From the NCBI RefSeq assembly GCF_003597395.2, contig NC_133771.1:137946441-138010440 (forward strand): 64,000 nucleotides of DNA. The letters are read 5' to 3'. Made by a program: the position numbers and the translations under genes. The stretch is from Chelonoidis abingdonii (Eukaryota; Chordata; Testudines; Testudinidae). Below the pieces are notes generated by a model. The model searched no databases. It was not told the origin of the DNA and worked only from the letters and a program-made list of their open reading frames with translations. How positions within the stretch are numbered: the stretch's first letter is position 1; each line of letters begins with the position of its first letter. Below, piece after piece: positions 21,790-34,100 of the stretch.

Positions 21790-22445
21790 CACTCCAGTGG
21801 AACACCTGACCATGAGGAGGAGGAAGACTATGAAGGAATACATGTTCAGTGATATCCTGCAAGCCAGTGCTGCATCTGACCACGAACAAAGATTGGAAGC
21901 CCACTATGACTGACAGCATGGAGAACAGAGGACAGAAGAAAGGCCCAAGAGTCCCAAAAGGACAAAGAGAGGGATATAATGTGTTGTCTTCTTTGGCAGC
22001 AAATCCAAATGCTGCAGACCCTGGTTGATTTATAGATCCAAAAATCCCAGACTCCCCACCCTTTGCAATCCTTGGAAATCTCCACCAGGGCCACCCGGGG
22101 GAGGAAGGCGGGCAAGTGGGGCAATTTGCCCCAGGCCCCACAGGGGCCCCCACGAGAATATAGTATTCTATAGTATTGTAACTTTTTATGAAGGGGCCCC
22201 CAAAATTCTTCGCCCCAGACTCCCTGAATCCTCTGGGCGGCCCTGATCTCCATAGTCAACGCTCCATACAACCCCCAACATACCACATGGCATCAATGCT
22301 CTCATCCTCACCCTTATTGCTGCATGCTGGGGAACAGCAAAGAAATCCACAGCTTCACATGCGCTGATATGTGAGAACCATGGTGGTATATGTGTAGCCA
22401 CAAAAGGACTACATTTGTGCACTAAAAAGAACAGAAATGTTTGCT
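21790..22445 (+). pseudogene. Harbinger accessory (Myb-like) gene remnant, C-terminal part
   Basis: Across several broken frames, fragments of an acidic and then charged C-terminal region are readable: DHEEEEDYE near 21810, FSDILQASAASDHEQR at 21850-21897 (frame of 21692-21913), MTDSMENRGQKK from about 21908. A glutamine-rich end (caaatgctgcagaccctggttg near 22002) follows. These match the tail of a second, longer Harbinger Myb-like protein. A hAT MITE (22086-22245) splits it. It faces the minus-strand transposase remnant that starts about 300 bp downstream, the convergent order expected for the two genes of one element. Confidence 0.5.
22086..22245. mobile_element. hAT MITE (GGGCNGCCC family), copy 2
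   Basis: It starts CAGGGCCACCCGGGGG and ends CCTCTGGGCGGCCCTG. Flanks ATCTCCAC (22078-22085) and ATCTCCAT (22246-22253) are a 7-of-8 target duplication. It is a short relative of 9451-9819. Confidence 0.8.
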
Positions 22446-22719
22446 GCATTTCTAACTTCAAAGTTTCCCGCCATTAATTTATGTTAAAAATTTGTATTGC
22501 ATTGCCTGTGTTTTTTTTTCCAGTTTCTGTTTTTCCTTACTCAGAGTTTTAATTCAAATCAAATTATCTTTAATAGTTCACAATATATAATGCAGAATGC
22601 ATAGCAGTAGTCAAAGTAAACAGTAATTGTAAATATACAGCAAGCACCACATAATTCGTAGCCTCTGAAAAACACCCAGTCATATTGACAAATGCATAGC
22701 AAGCACTTCACAATTCTTA
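22446..22719. other. AT-rich junction between convergent Harbinger gene remnants
   Basis: A T run at 22511-22520 and AT-rich sequence with no open frame. Probably transposon 3' UTR sequence. Confidence 0.4.
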
Positions 22720-24330
22720 GCAGCACCTAAAGCTCCAGGCCCAAAGAACACTAAGGGCAACCACAGTAGTGTTCTGTACTGGAAAATGCTCTTTCAAAGC
22801 CTCTCCCAATGACATAGCTGCACGTTGGGTTCAGCTTTATGTCTGGCTGTTCGAAGTCAGCTAACAGCCATTCCACCTGTGCCCTCCACTATGGTGGGAG
22901 CTTTCCTTCCTACCCCTCCACCCCCAATATCATGCAGGACACAGTAGGCAGATATAATCATTGAAATATTTTTCTCACTGGAAAAATACTACACCAGCAC
23001 CCCTTCAATCATTTTGCACCTGCTGAGCCAGTAGCTAAATCTTTCCTTGGTATTGTCGAGATGGTTGGTGTACAGCTTCATGAGCCAGGGGTAGGCTAGA
23101 TCCCAAAGCATTACTGCTGGCATTTCAATATCACCTATGGTACCCTGCCTGTTGGGAAATAGGTCCCTGCATATTCCCAAGAGTCACAGTCCTGAGTAGC
23201 AGAACGCAATTCATGGCCCTGCACACCTGCATGACAATGGTCCTGTGATGGGGCATCCACCCCACACTAGGAGAGAAGGGATTAATAGAGCCCCATGGGG
23301 AGCAGCCATAAGAGAGGGGCTGCAAGGAACAGCCAATCAAGGCCCAGCAGGTCCATATAAAAAGAAGTTGCAGGGCAGAGTAGTTCAGTTGCTGCTGGGA
23401 GCCCAGGGAATAAGAACTGCATCCCTGGAGGACTGAGAAAGCTATAAGTACTTTGGACTGACCAGTAGCTGGATCTTGGGACTGAGCAGCTGAATGCCCT
23501 GAGCTGAGGGCAAAGAAGGGGCTGGAGCCATGAGGAAATGGCCCAGGAAAATAAGAGCATCAATGATCAAGGTTACAAAGGAGCAGCAGGAGGCTGCTAT
23601 TTACAGGGTCCCTGGGCTGGGGCCCAGAGTAGTGGGTGGGCCTGGGTCCTCCCACTTGCCACTGGTGAAGTGGTACAACTGTTGGTGACAGAGGTCTTCC
23701 CCCCAGAACAGGGAAACACAGTTAATCTAGCTGGAGGGCTGAATCAAGAAGAGAACACTGCAGTTCTGGGAGCTGACAGAGCAGCTGTAGGTGGGAGCAG
23801 AGAGAGTGCCAGTGTGCAAACTGTGGATGTAGGTGTCTGCTTTAAACTAATCCCCAGCACGACCAAGAGGAGGAGCCAGTTGGGCGATGAGGGTTGCACC
23901 CCGTGACAGGTCCTCATTGTGGATTTTCCAACTCCAAAACAATTTTCCACTGATGGTATCAGCCCAGTGTTACAAGGTTACAGAGTGCAATCACCACTCA
24001 TTTCTCCACTGTTCATGCAGCTCTCAGTCTGGTGTCCCTGCACCAAAGGACTGAGAGGAGCTTGGCACATTGATACAGGAATGAGGCCTTTTGCATCTAA
24101 AAGCTCTGCAGCTCATCATCCCAATTAAGCCTGCATTACAATGTGATCCCACCAGTAAGTACTCATTTCCTGGTCCCAGAAGCAGCTCCTCTGCAAACAC
24201 CACCAACAACCTTGAATTCTTTTCATGTTCTGTCCCACTTCAAACTGTTCTGTCATGTCCCCTGCTGTTGCAGTGCTTCCTGAGGATCTACAAATACAGG
24301 AGACTTGTATGTCCTATATTTTCAATGTTT
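22720..24330 (-). pseudogene. HARBI1-like (DDE_4) Harbinger transposase remnant, split by an LTR
   Basis: Read from right to left, traces of the N-terminal helical region start near 24300. ENCFGVGKSTMRT (about 23945-23915) matches the helix-turn-helix stretch FGVGKST of PIF/Harbinger transposases. An LTR (23244-23908) then interrupts. The frame resumes with IVMQVCRAMNCVLLLRTVTLGN (about 23235-23180), and LFPNRQGTIGDIEMPAVML and DLAYPWLMKLYTNHLD follow. The aspartate of the second catalytic motif is present, but DxAYP has L where P or S is usual. The block normally holding the first aspartate (DGTHI type) is absent. The block with the glutamate (VVECAFGRLKGR type) is also missing after RCKM, and the text jumps to SAYCVLHDIG. 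Two of three catalytic residues are therefore lost. Downstream, QVEWLLADFEQPD is readable in another frame. Confidence 0.75.
23244..23908 (+). mobile_element. LTR-type insertion (665 bp) inside the transposase remnant
   Basis: It begins TGTGATGGGG and ends CCCCGTGACA, with a perfect 5-bp duplication GGTCC (23239-23243, 23909-23913). A TATA-like TATAAAAA lies at 23356-23363 with the plus-strand sense of a promoter. No coding region is present, so it is a solo LTR or a small LTR-like element. The terminal inverted repeat is longer (8 of 10 bases) than the usual TG/CA. Orientation is inferred from the TATA position. Confidence 0.75.
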
Positions 24331-24706
24331 GCAAGAATAGTGCAGAGCCCTGTGGACTCCATGCTTCTGAAAGAGATGACAGACAGAAAAGTGCTGCACA
24401 GGTTTGTGCAGAATGTTGGATGCTGGGAACTTGACCACTAGCTCCCAGAGATCCCTGGGCAAGACATTTCTACCCAGCTCCACACTGTGAAAATTTCCCA
24501 AAAGGCACTGTGCCGGACAGCGGCACGTCACACCGGAATACTTACCCAAAGTGCCCCGCACTTTGCATCGACTCAAGTCCTCCTGAGTGTGTGTGCAGTA
24601 TCAATGCAAGCAGCAAAGTATGTATGTGCACAAGCAACACATTTTGGCAGCTGTATGCCAAATTTTACTTGCACTGACCAAAGTTTGTAGCATAGACATG
24701 GTCTCA
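24331..24706 (-). mobile_element. Terminal part of the second Harbinger copy
   Basis: The right edge reads gtagcatagacatggtctca. Its complement, TGAGACCATGTCTATGCTAC, has the GACCATGTCTAC look of Harbinger termini. The matching left terminus could not be found, so the overall element length is unknown. Short frames here are not credible. Confidence 0.45.
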
Positions 24707-24709
24707 GTA

Positions 24710-26807
24710 TTTGACACGGAGCCTTCCTGACCGCAGTGGATTGGAAGGCTGAGCTTTGCCAATGAAAAACCACCAACAGGGAATGTTTTGGTCACAGACA
24801 CTAGCAGGTAATGCTATTCCATTCTACATTTGTTCCAGGAAGAGCACTGACTGCTTCGGGTACTTAACAAATCGACCCCACGCTTGAGTAAAAGCCTCCC
24901 TCCATTTTCTCCTGATGTTTAAGTGAGTGTTGGGAGAGGATACCTGCCTGATGACCCCCCTCTCATCCGCTTCCTTCCACACAAGTCCCAGAGGATAAAC
25001 AATAGATCACTCCTTCTGGATGTGGGAATAGGGGATATAGATAAAGGACAAAAATTCCCCAGAGCATCCTCTGAGAAGTCTGCCTTTCACAACTGGGGAT
25101 GGACTTATAATCAGACAGTTGTTTGTTGACTGTCGGTACAAAGGAAATAGACAAAAGCTTGCAAAGAGAAAAAGGAGAGATCTTAACAGTTTAGCAAAGA
25201 AAACTTAATTGTACCAGATCAGAGAATTTTCCCATTCTACTTATAGAGGAAAAGTAGAGGCACTACACTACTTATCTACATGCTTGCCCCACCAGATTCA
25301 CTGAGCACCTATACAACCCAATACAAAGGCCCCCCAAAGGACATTATTAAACAAACAGTTATGGTTGATAGGTTGCTATGGTTGATAAAAAGCTAACAAA
25401 TAGCAACTGTACCTTAATAAAGTGCCTAAGAATCCCCCTCTCCCCCCACCTCCCAAAGGTCTGTTCCTGTAGATAGCAGAAAGCACTGAAGTTAGATTAT
25501 AGGTTGAACTGGCATCCTATGAATAATTATTCAAGCTGCAGCCTTGCCCATCAACATACGTTATGGAGAAGATCACAAGAGTAAGCTTGTGGAGACAGAA
25601 CACCCTTTATGGTAGACAGGTTGGACATGTACATATAAATCTTTTGAGGTTTGAGATTATCTTTGTTGCTACATTTGAAATAGTTACCGTCACAATTTCA
25701 GACCTATCTTTCTGATACTTGTGACCAATTTTGCTTTATATGTTGATTTCACATTTTGTGAAAGATTCATAGTGAAACTGAACCTAAACAAGTTTTTTTT
25801 TTTTTAAAGAAAGAAGTTTAACAATGAATACCTCAAATTAGCAAAATAGTTGCCTAGAACTCAAAAAATATGGAAAAAGTTTGTTTTGGAAATTACAAGT
25901 GAAACATTGACGCAAATAACTGATCAGATACCAAATTACAACAGCTAGCAAAAGCTATAAAAAGGAGGTACAACAACAAAACAAGACAGTTGGGATCATC
26001 AGAGCATTTGTGATATTACAAATTTGGGTTTGAAAGTGACAGATTCATTCCAGGAAGATGACATCTCAACTGATGGCAGTCTGAGTGACCAAACAAACCC
26101 CTCGCAAATTAAAGAACTTCAAGACTTTATGGGTCACCACAGAATTGCGCAAGTCACTGACAGATAATGCCCATATAAAAGAACATTCAATGGAATCCTG
26201 AAATTAGATTGACATCTTCAATTTCTTTCTCAATACTTGTATTATCCTGTGTAATAGTGTGTAGGTCACCATTGGAAAGAGTCAATTATTGATCCACTGC
26301 ATTACGCAGTGATAAGAAGAATAAGACAGTTTACCTATAAAAATTTAATATGATGGAGAAACTCATTAAAATAAATAGGAGTTGATTTCCTCCAGGGCAG
26401 GAAAGACATTGATAATATATGACACTGGCTAACGTTCTCCACTATTCAAAAGTTAAGCTTTACAGTATGCTTAAATGCAGAAGAGATTTTCAGTGAGGTT
26501 GTGTGGAAGTACTTCTGAAACATTACTTGGAATGGATCTTGTACAGAGACCCTAAATGACAGAAAACTACACAGAGCCTGCACATAATGTCTGAAAAGAA
26601 AGAAGCATCAGGGTACCTATTCTTTGCCTTATTTAATATTTTAGTTGAACCCATTTGTATGCCTGATCCAGACATTCCCTCCCTGAAATACATGGAGTAT
26701 CCAAAGAGGCTCTATACCTTACTCATCTCTATATGCTCAAAATCACATTTAGTTTTTTCTTTCAGATGCCACAAAACCCATTCCAGGTTCTACCACACAA
26801 CAGTCAC
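24710..26807. other. No gene recognised
   Basis: AT-rich sequence with short frames only. Nothing resembling exons flanked by strong splice sites was seen. Confidence 0.4.
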
Positions 26808-26810
26808 TTA

Positions 26811-27103
26811 GAATACGTCTACCATACCCACCGGGTCGGCGGGCAGCGATCGATACAGCAGGGATTGATTTATCAGGTCTAGTCTAGATGTGATAAAATC
26901 GACCCCCAAGCGTTCTCCCGTCAACTCCTGTACTCCATCGCCGTGAGAGGCACAGGCAGAGTCAATGGGGAAGCAGCAGCAGTCAATTCACCACAGAGAA
27001 GACACCGCAGTAAATAGGTCTAAGTACGTCGACTTTAGATACGTTATTCATGTAGCTGAAGTTGCGTAACTTAGACTGATCCCTCCCCAGCACAGACCAG
27101 GCC
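26811..27103. mobile_element. Harbinger-type MITE (ACGTCTA family), copy 2
   Basis: GAATACGTCTACC and CACAGACCAGGCC are the inverted ends, with TTA at 26808-26810 and 27104-27106. The internal palindromes gatttatcaggtctag/ctagatgtgataaaatc and the taagtacgtcgac-to-gttgcgtaactta segment match the 6585-6886 copy. Confidence 0.85.
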
Positions 27104-27106
27104 TTA

Positions 27107-27717
27107 CTGTAAAGCTGTAGAAGAATCTAACAGTCATGAGCATGACATCACACCCCAAAACTAAGACATTTTTTTAGTCTTAAGACCTTGACACATACAC
27201 CTTATAACACCATCCAGAAACCCACTTAATGTTTCATTTTCCCCCTCAAATAAAAGCTAAATTGAAATCTTTCTTTGCCACTCACACCAGGCAATCTCTC
27301 CCCCTTCTACAGTTCCCAGACTCCACTAACTTCTTTCACCTTCCCTCCCCATAATGCTAGTAGCATGACAGTGTTTTTCTTACTCCTGATCCATTCCACT
27401 GTCTAGTGCTCTGTTCATTCTGGCCAATACAGCATGATCATGTAAAGCAAATAAAAGGCAGGAGTGACACATGCAAGCAGAATTAGAAGGAGGTGGGGGG
27501 GAAAGAGACATTCCATTTACAACCTTATCTAAACTGGCAGAAGTGGTACTCCCCCACCCAGATAGCTCAATCAAGCTAGCTTGTCTCAGTTGAAAACCCT
27601 ACTTAACAGTTAAAATGCTCAGCTAGATTTTAGCAGCTTGAGTTAAGATAGCTCAATTGAGCTACCTAGATGGGGAAAGGGGAAGTGCCTTGTTTCTTAG
27701 AGACAAAGCTGGGGAGC
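27107..27717. other. No gene; partial palindrome at 27560-27662
   Basis: The segment has opposing gatagctcaatcaagct and agctcaattgagctac motifs about 70 bp apart, suggesting a decayed hairpin MITE without definable ends. Confidence 0.4.
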
Positions 27718-27719
27718 TA

Positions 27720-28382
27720 GGGTTGCCAACTTTCTAATTGTATAAAACTGAACACTCTCACCCCGCCCCCCTCACCCACTTTCACTGGGCTGAGGCATGG
27801 GGTTGAGATGCGGGAGGCTCCAGCTGGGGCAGGGGTTTGGGGTGGGGCCAGAAATGAGAGGTTCAGAGTGCAGGAGGGAGCTTCGGGCTAGGCAGGAGGT
27901 TGGGGTGCAGGCTCCGGGCGGGAGTTTGGGTGCAGGAGGGGGTTCTGATCTGGAGCAGAGGGTTCGGGCTCCAACTAGGCAGAGCTAACCTCAGGTGGCT
28001 CCTGGTCGATGGCGCAGCTCCCTGCCTGCCACAGCTCCATACTGGTCCCGGAAGCAGCCGCCATGTCCAGCCCCCAGGCAGAAGTACAGCCAGGTGGCTC
28101 TGCACAGTGTGTGCTGCCCACGCCTACAGGCGCCGTCTCCCGATTCCTGGCCAATAGGAGCTGTGGGAGCAGCACACAGAGCTTTCCTGATCATGCCTGC
28201 ACCTAGGGGCTGCAGGGACATGCTGGTCACTTCTGGGAGCTGCATGGAGCCAGGGCAGATAGGAAGCCTGTTTTAGCCCCACTGACCGGACTTTTAATGG
28301 CCCAGTCAATGTGTCTAACCAGAGCCACCAGGGTCCCATTTTGACCAGGTGTTCTGGTCAAAAACCAGACACTTGGCAACCC
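27720..28382. mobile_element. Tc1/mariner-type MITE (GGGTTGCCAAC family), long copy
   Basis: TA flanks (27718-27719, 28383-28384) enclose GGGTTGCCAACTTTC on the left and GACACTTGGCAACCC on the right. The interior is G-rich (27790-27960), then has ggccaataggagctg-type and gaccggacttttaatgg segments typical of this turtle repeat. Overlapping open frames on both strands (27797-28424) are repeat artefacts. A short copy lies at 58316-58494. Confidence 0.8.
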
Positions 28383-28384
28383 TA

Positions 28385-30100
28385 TGGGGAGCAAAGCCTG
28401 GAGGAATGAAGGCTTGAAACACATAACCCAACTAAAAATAAAAAGCAGACCACTATATTTGTTCAGTAATTACAGTCAGGGTGACAGTCTTGAGCAGGTG
28501 GGACTTAGAGTGTATGTTGGTGTGACTGAGATTTTGATAATTGAGAGAGAGAGAGAGAGGACCCACAATAAAGGATAATAGAGACAGAGAACTTAGACTG
28601 AAATAATTTAAATACTGAGGATCACTGGTTGCAAACAATGGTGCCCTCCTGAGTAATGCCTAGCATCATACCAAAGATGTTTGGTACAAATGGCAGGAGC
28701 TGACCCCAATTCACTGTGATAAAAAGATGCCAAAGGAGTTAGAGTGTATAAAACTGTAATTATACCCATCCTAAAATACAGGACAGACTTTGCCAGCCAC
28801 AAGAAAAGAAATTAGTAGGTTTTCCACTATGAAAATAAAGCTATCGAGATGGCCAAATTGCTGGATGCCACGTGATAATAAATGAAATGAAGTTGTAAGG
28901 GGCCTAAAGCAGGTTGCCCCAAATGAAGAAAAGTTGAGGGAGACTAGGCTATGTTAGTGTGGACATGCCCAGCAGAGATGGCAAAAATTATATGGGTAGG
29001 ATGGCCCTTGCAATGATCATGGATGGAAGACTAGTGGAGAGGTCAAAGATTCAGTACATGGACTGAATATCAGCGGATCTTAGAAAGACCAATTTTCACA
29101 ACAGTAAGGCGTACAATCATGATTTTTGTAAGGAGGCTATAAAAGTTGACAACCCTTAACAGGATTTAAAGAAAGATTTTTTTGAAAAAAAGATGGTTTA
29201 TTATTTAGAAGAAAACAGACAATATTCTATGAACCTTGTGTCCTTTTGATATCCGCTTTCTTCTCACATGTGCAACTATAGCTTTTTAGTAAGCATTTCC
29301 CCTGCAATCACACTGTTTTTAAAATTCACACACTGAGTAGTGTCTAATCCCCCCCCCCCCCAATTCAGAATTTGCTTTTTGAAATGAACAGTTTGAGTTG
29401 ACTGACGTGTATTCGAGTGAAAAGCCACTAAAGGTCATCTTTGTGCCAATAATTTTATTTTTTGAAAAATATTTTTTCTTGTAATTGAGTTAGCACAGTA
29501 GAGGCTTTCAGAAGTACTTCATCCATGGCTGTGCCATTTAACTTTCCATTATAAAAAAAGTAAATTAGGAATCAAACATCTAGGTTTAGCAGCTTTTTTT
29601 AACAACATAAAAACAAAGTTAAGTGACAGAGTCACTTTAAAGGTAAAGTAGTCTCCCTCTTCTCTAATCACCAAGGCAGATTCAATGGGTGGGGGGGAAG
29701 CAGCCGCCTGCTAATCCCTGGGCGTTTTGATTCATTTTGGATGTAATAGCCAAAACATAGGAATGAAAGGGTGACTGTAACCTTAAGAAGAATGTAAATT
29801 TAGGAGTCAGGAAGATTCAAAAGTGAAGTTTTCCAAAGAAACATTAACTCTTCCCTATACTCCTATTGCACATCCAGCAGAACCTCATCTCACTCACACT
29901 AATAACTGGGAACTGCATGTTACTGATGTAACACTTAAAACTAGAAGGCTTAAAAGGAAAGTAGGCTCTCTGCTTCCCCTGTAGGTGAAAAGGAAAACTA
30001 GGTTTGTCATCTGAATTTACATGAATTATAATTCTCCTCCAGTGCATTTCAGTACAGCGTTTTGGTTGGATGTCTACAATGGATGAAAATAACCCACTAC
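28385..30100. other. No gene recognised; (GA)n at 28543-28559
   Basis: AT-rich with a short GA microsatellite and a C homopolymer near 29350. No repeat ends or credible frames. Confidence 0.4.
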
Positions 30101-30557
30101 ACACAAGGCTGACAATGGTTCCAATAGGTGCAATAAGCAATGCACATTTCCCACATGAAGATCTGCACACCTCCAGAAGAAAAGACACACCTGATGTTCC
30201 TGTTGACTTGCCATGATTGATTTTGTGACAACCTGTTGCAAAGGTTCTTCATGCATTCATGTCCAGTGCCTACCTCAGATGAATGGCCTCACAGAGCGGC
30301 AGGCTGATGAACTTCAGAAGTCCTAACTTACAGCCAACTTTTTGCAACCTGTGATGCAGATCCTGGACTAGGCTTAACAGGTTGCTAAACTGAGTGGCAA
30401 GAGAGGCTTTCACAATGCAGAAATTTGCAGTGTGACTGCAGGACAGCGATGCAGATGATCAAACATATGGTGAAGAAGTGCACAATTCAGAGAGTGGAAA
30501 TTGGATTGCAACACTTGCTGCCCTCAATGTTGCAACAGTTAGATGAAGAACAATCTA
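30101..30557. repeat. Unclassified transposon-like sequence
   Basis: Minus-strand frames (29844-30188, 30074-30256) and plus-strand phrases such as gagcggcaggctgatgaac look like decayed transposon coding sequence. I could not match a domain. It is followed at once by the element at 30562. Confidence 0.3.
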
Positions 30558-30561
30558 GATA

Positions 30562-31194
30562 TTACTCCTGAGGGGATTCTGTGGGACTGCGCACCCGCAG
30601 AAAAACAACTGCCCCCCACACTATAGATTTCTTGCTTTTCCCTGCAGAAAATGGCAGACCCCACACACACACACACCAAGCCCCATCTCCCCACACCCAG
30701 ATCCCCCCCGCTGAGCCCAACCACCATCACCTGGATCCCCTGCAGAGTCCCATTGCCCCTTCACCCAGAATCTCCTCAACAAACCCCTGTGCATCCAGAT
30801 CTCCCACTGAGCTGCCTGCACCCAGACTGCCCCACACAGAAACCTCTCACCCTACACCTGGATCCCCCCCTCCCCACACACACACACTAAGCCCCTCCAC
30901 ACTTGGATCCTGCTGGGCTGAACCTTCCCGGTGCCTGGCACAAAGGGGCAGAGCTCCGGGGTGTTTCTGGGGAAGGCTCTGCCCTTGCACTATGTTAAGG
31001 TGAGGTGCAGCCTCACTGCCGAGTCCCTGTATTGAGGGGAAAGGGGACTTCAGGGTGATCTTCCACCTCAATGCAGCCAGTGGCCTGTGCACTCGACTGC
31101 CAGAACCACATTTATTTATTGCAAATTTTGTCAAAATTTTAAAATGTGTGCAGAATTTTTAATTTTCTGGTGCAAAAATTCCCCTCAGGAGTAA
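30562..31194. mobile_element. Non-autonomous DNA transposon with TTACTCCTGAGGGGA ends
   Basis: TTACTCCTGAGGGGATTCTG on the left is matched by AATTCCCCTCAGGAGTAA on the right, a near-perfect inverted repeat of about 16 bp. GATA occurs on both sides (30558-30561, 31195-31198). The interior has a C/CA-rich tract (30650-30900) and AT-rich right part. Overlapping open frames (30581-31003) are artefacts of the CA/CC composition. The superfamily is uncertain. Confidence 0.75.
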
Positions 31195-31198
31195 GATA

Positions 31199-34100
31199 TG
31201 GACTTGTGTCACATATGAAAGAAGGGTACAGCCAAATCCATCCACAAAGAGAAATAGTTTTATAAAAGGATAAAATAAATTCAGATGAACACTGTCCATA
31301 GTATTCAGTACAACAAAAACCTCTAAACAGAAAGGAATTTGATTACCTTTATATGTTTACTTAACCGTTACTTACTCCACCTTCAGAGCAAAACAAAAAT
31401 GGAAGGGGGGGAGGGGAAAGAGACAAGATAACTAGATCACTCAGGAGACTCGTTCTCTGTCAGACAAAAGGTATTGTATAGTACAAGGCGCCACAATGCT
31501 AGTCAAGAAGAGGTAGCAATTTTCAACTCTAAATTATCCGTTGGAATCCAGCCCTGGTCCATGACCAAAAGTTACACTTTTGGCTTATATGCAATATGTT
31601 TTATCATCAATTTTCCCCAGAGGATAAGCATCCATATCACAACAAGATTAAATAAAAAAGATGCAATGAGTATATAGCACTAAATTTTATCTTAGGTGAG
31701 ATTGAAAAAATGTCAACACTACACTGACACACAAAAAATTCATTTCAAGTAAGGATATAAAGTGAAAACATACTACAGCTGGATATTAACTGAAATTCCT
31801 GTTTGACTCAATTATCAAATCCACAAATTGTAAGATTTGGTATAGCAACTGCCACAAGCAAGAGTAAATCTAATTTGATGAGATTTACACTTTCAGCAAT
31901 GCAATGTAAAGCCTCAGGACTATCTATACACATAAAAATTAATCAGTGTTTTCAAACAAGATGAGACATTTTAAAATTAGTGTTTTAGGCAAAGCTACAC
32001 TTTCTCCAGAATTTTGTTTGTTTACTTTTGGTGGGGAGATAATATGGTTATACACAAGGTGCAAAGATGTAAATTTTATAATCGATAATTGTTTCAGCAA
32101 GAAAAATGTTGTTTTCATCAGATTATCAACCTGTAAAAGTCAAAAAACTAACCCATCTTGAAACTTCAATGATGTGACAGGAAAGTCTTCTGGATACTTG
32201 CAATGTAGTTTTAATGAAATTTGTTGGTGTGTTGTTTTTTTTAAATACACCACTTCAGCTGAATTTAAAAAAATGTAACCATGACCATATATGCAAGTGC
32301 TACTTAAGGGATCAGTTAATAGCTTTCCTGGTGAGCAAGACATGACATAATATGAAGGACAGTATGAATTAGTCTGTATGTTTTCAGATTCTGCTTGACG
32401 GGTGGATGGCAATTGGTGAACCACTTAGTGGTGGTCCATGGAAAAATGGCTGATTACATGGATCTGGTTTCCTGTTGCTAAATTGCATACAATAGACAGA
32501 TAAAGTACGCTTAATTATTTTCTAATATTTTTCCACATAAGCAATTGCTGTAATTGTCACCAGAATGTTATGGCAACTGCACAGTTGTTAGTGGGAGAGA
32601 AAGGGGTTCGTCCATGAGAACCTCTATTAAATTGAGGTTCACACAATAAAAAGTTTGACAACTTCTGACCTTCCTGCATACTTAATTTGGTGAACTTAGT
32701 AAAACGGAATACTGACATCGCTGAGTATAGTCTAAAGAGGAAAGAAAAAAGGAAGAGGTGAGGAGCATTATCATGGGTCTGGTTTTCAAAGATGAGTGGA
32801 CACAACTATTTATGGAAATACTCTGTTTTCAACATTTCACAAATAGCCATGGTATTTTCACAAGTACTTGGAAAATTAGTCGCCTCACTGGTTTTTTGTG
32901 CATGCAAATACTTAATTTGCATAAACTTATCCTGGAAAGGATCTTGTGTTTGCTGATTTTGTAAATACTGTACTATACTAGAAAAAAGAAAAGAAGCTAG
33001 CAGCAAAATGCCAAATAAGAAGATACAAGAACACAGAAACTGCAGTACATATCTGCTACAAATCGCTAGGATGGAAAGAAAGCATGAATGAAAAAACTGC
33101 TGGACTATTAAGGAGTTTGAAATGACCCGATATTGATCTCATGGAGTATTTTAACTACCTGAATGCAAGTTGACTGGCAAATATAGCTAAACATAGATCA
33201 AAGTGATTCCTAAATTAAGGTAGAGGACAACTTCAGGATCCACCAAAATCAATAAAAGCATTGCTAACAAGTCCTCTTTGTCTTCCTGTAAAATAAATAC
33301 TATTTTACTCAAACCCATTCTATACCTTCTCTCACACATTTCTCACCTCCATAATCACACTCACAAATTCATATGAAATTAAAACAATCATCTTAACTGT
33401 ACTTGTTTGGCACTTCACATATTATGACCACATACAGAGAACTACCTTTCTGGTAATTTTAGTTTCATGTAAGTAAACTAACTGGTATAAACAAGCATTA
33501 TGCGTTTGGTATAGAACAGAATACAAATTCTTAAAAAACGTAAAGCATCTAATTTCCAACTGGCAATACTATCATTAGTGAATAGCTTATGATTGAACAT
33601 TTACTGCATAATATATTTGTGTGGATTAAATAACTAAACACATCTAGCAGAAGGGCAGGAATACCTAGCATTTTCACTCTAGTTCTCCAATGTCAGATTA
33701 AGCAAATAGACACAACCCAGACCTTAAATTAGTTCTTTACTTCCCTGAACCCATCCCACAAATTCCACACTGTTAAACTTCAAACATTTTGCTTTGAGTT
33801 TCAGAATGGAAGAGATCAGAGTAATAATGACAATATCACTGAGAAAAATAGGACTTGGATTTGTAAATACAATGGGTTGTTTTGCATTAGTCTTATAAAC
33901 AAAATTATTCTCACACTGAGTGTGAATTCATCAATTAGAATTTTTACATGACAAACCCAGACCATCCTCCTCAATCCAAATCACAGCTGGCAATCCTCAC
34001 AGCACCAACCCTGGCAAAGCAGCCACTTACTCTTTTCAACAGTTCCCTCCATTGATATAGAAAAACAGTCAGGACAATAATATGCTGTTGTCCTGACAAC

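Noticed and set aside
31340..31450. Minus-strand exon ending at a GTAAGTAA donor near 31370
   Set aside because: Only a weak acceptor, several alternatives, and stops in all frames; weaker than the 37211 candidate.
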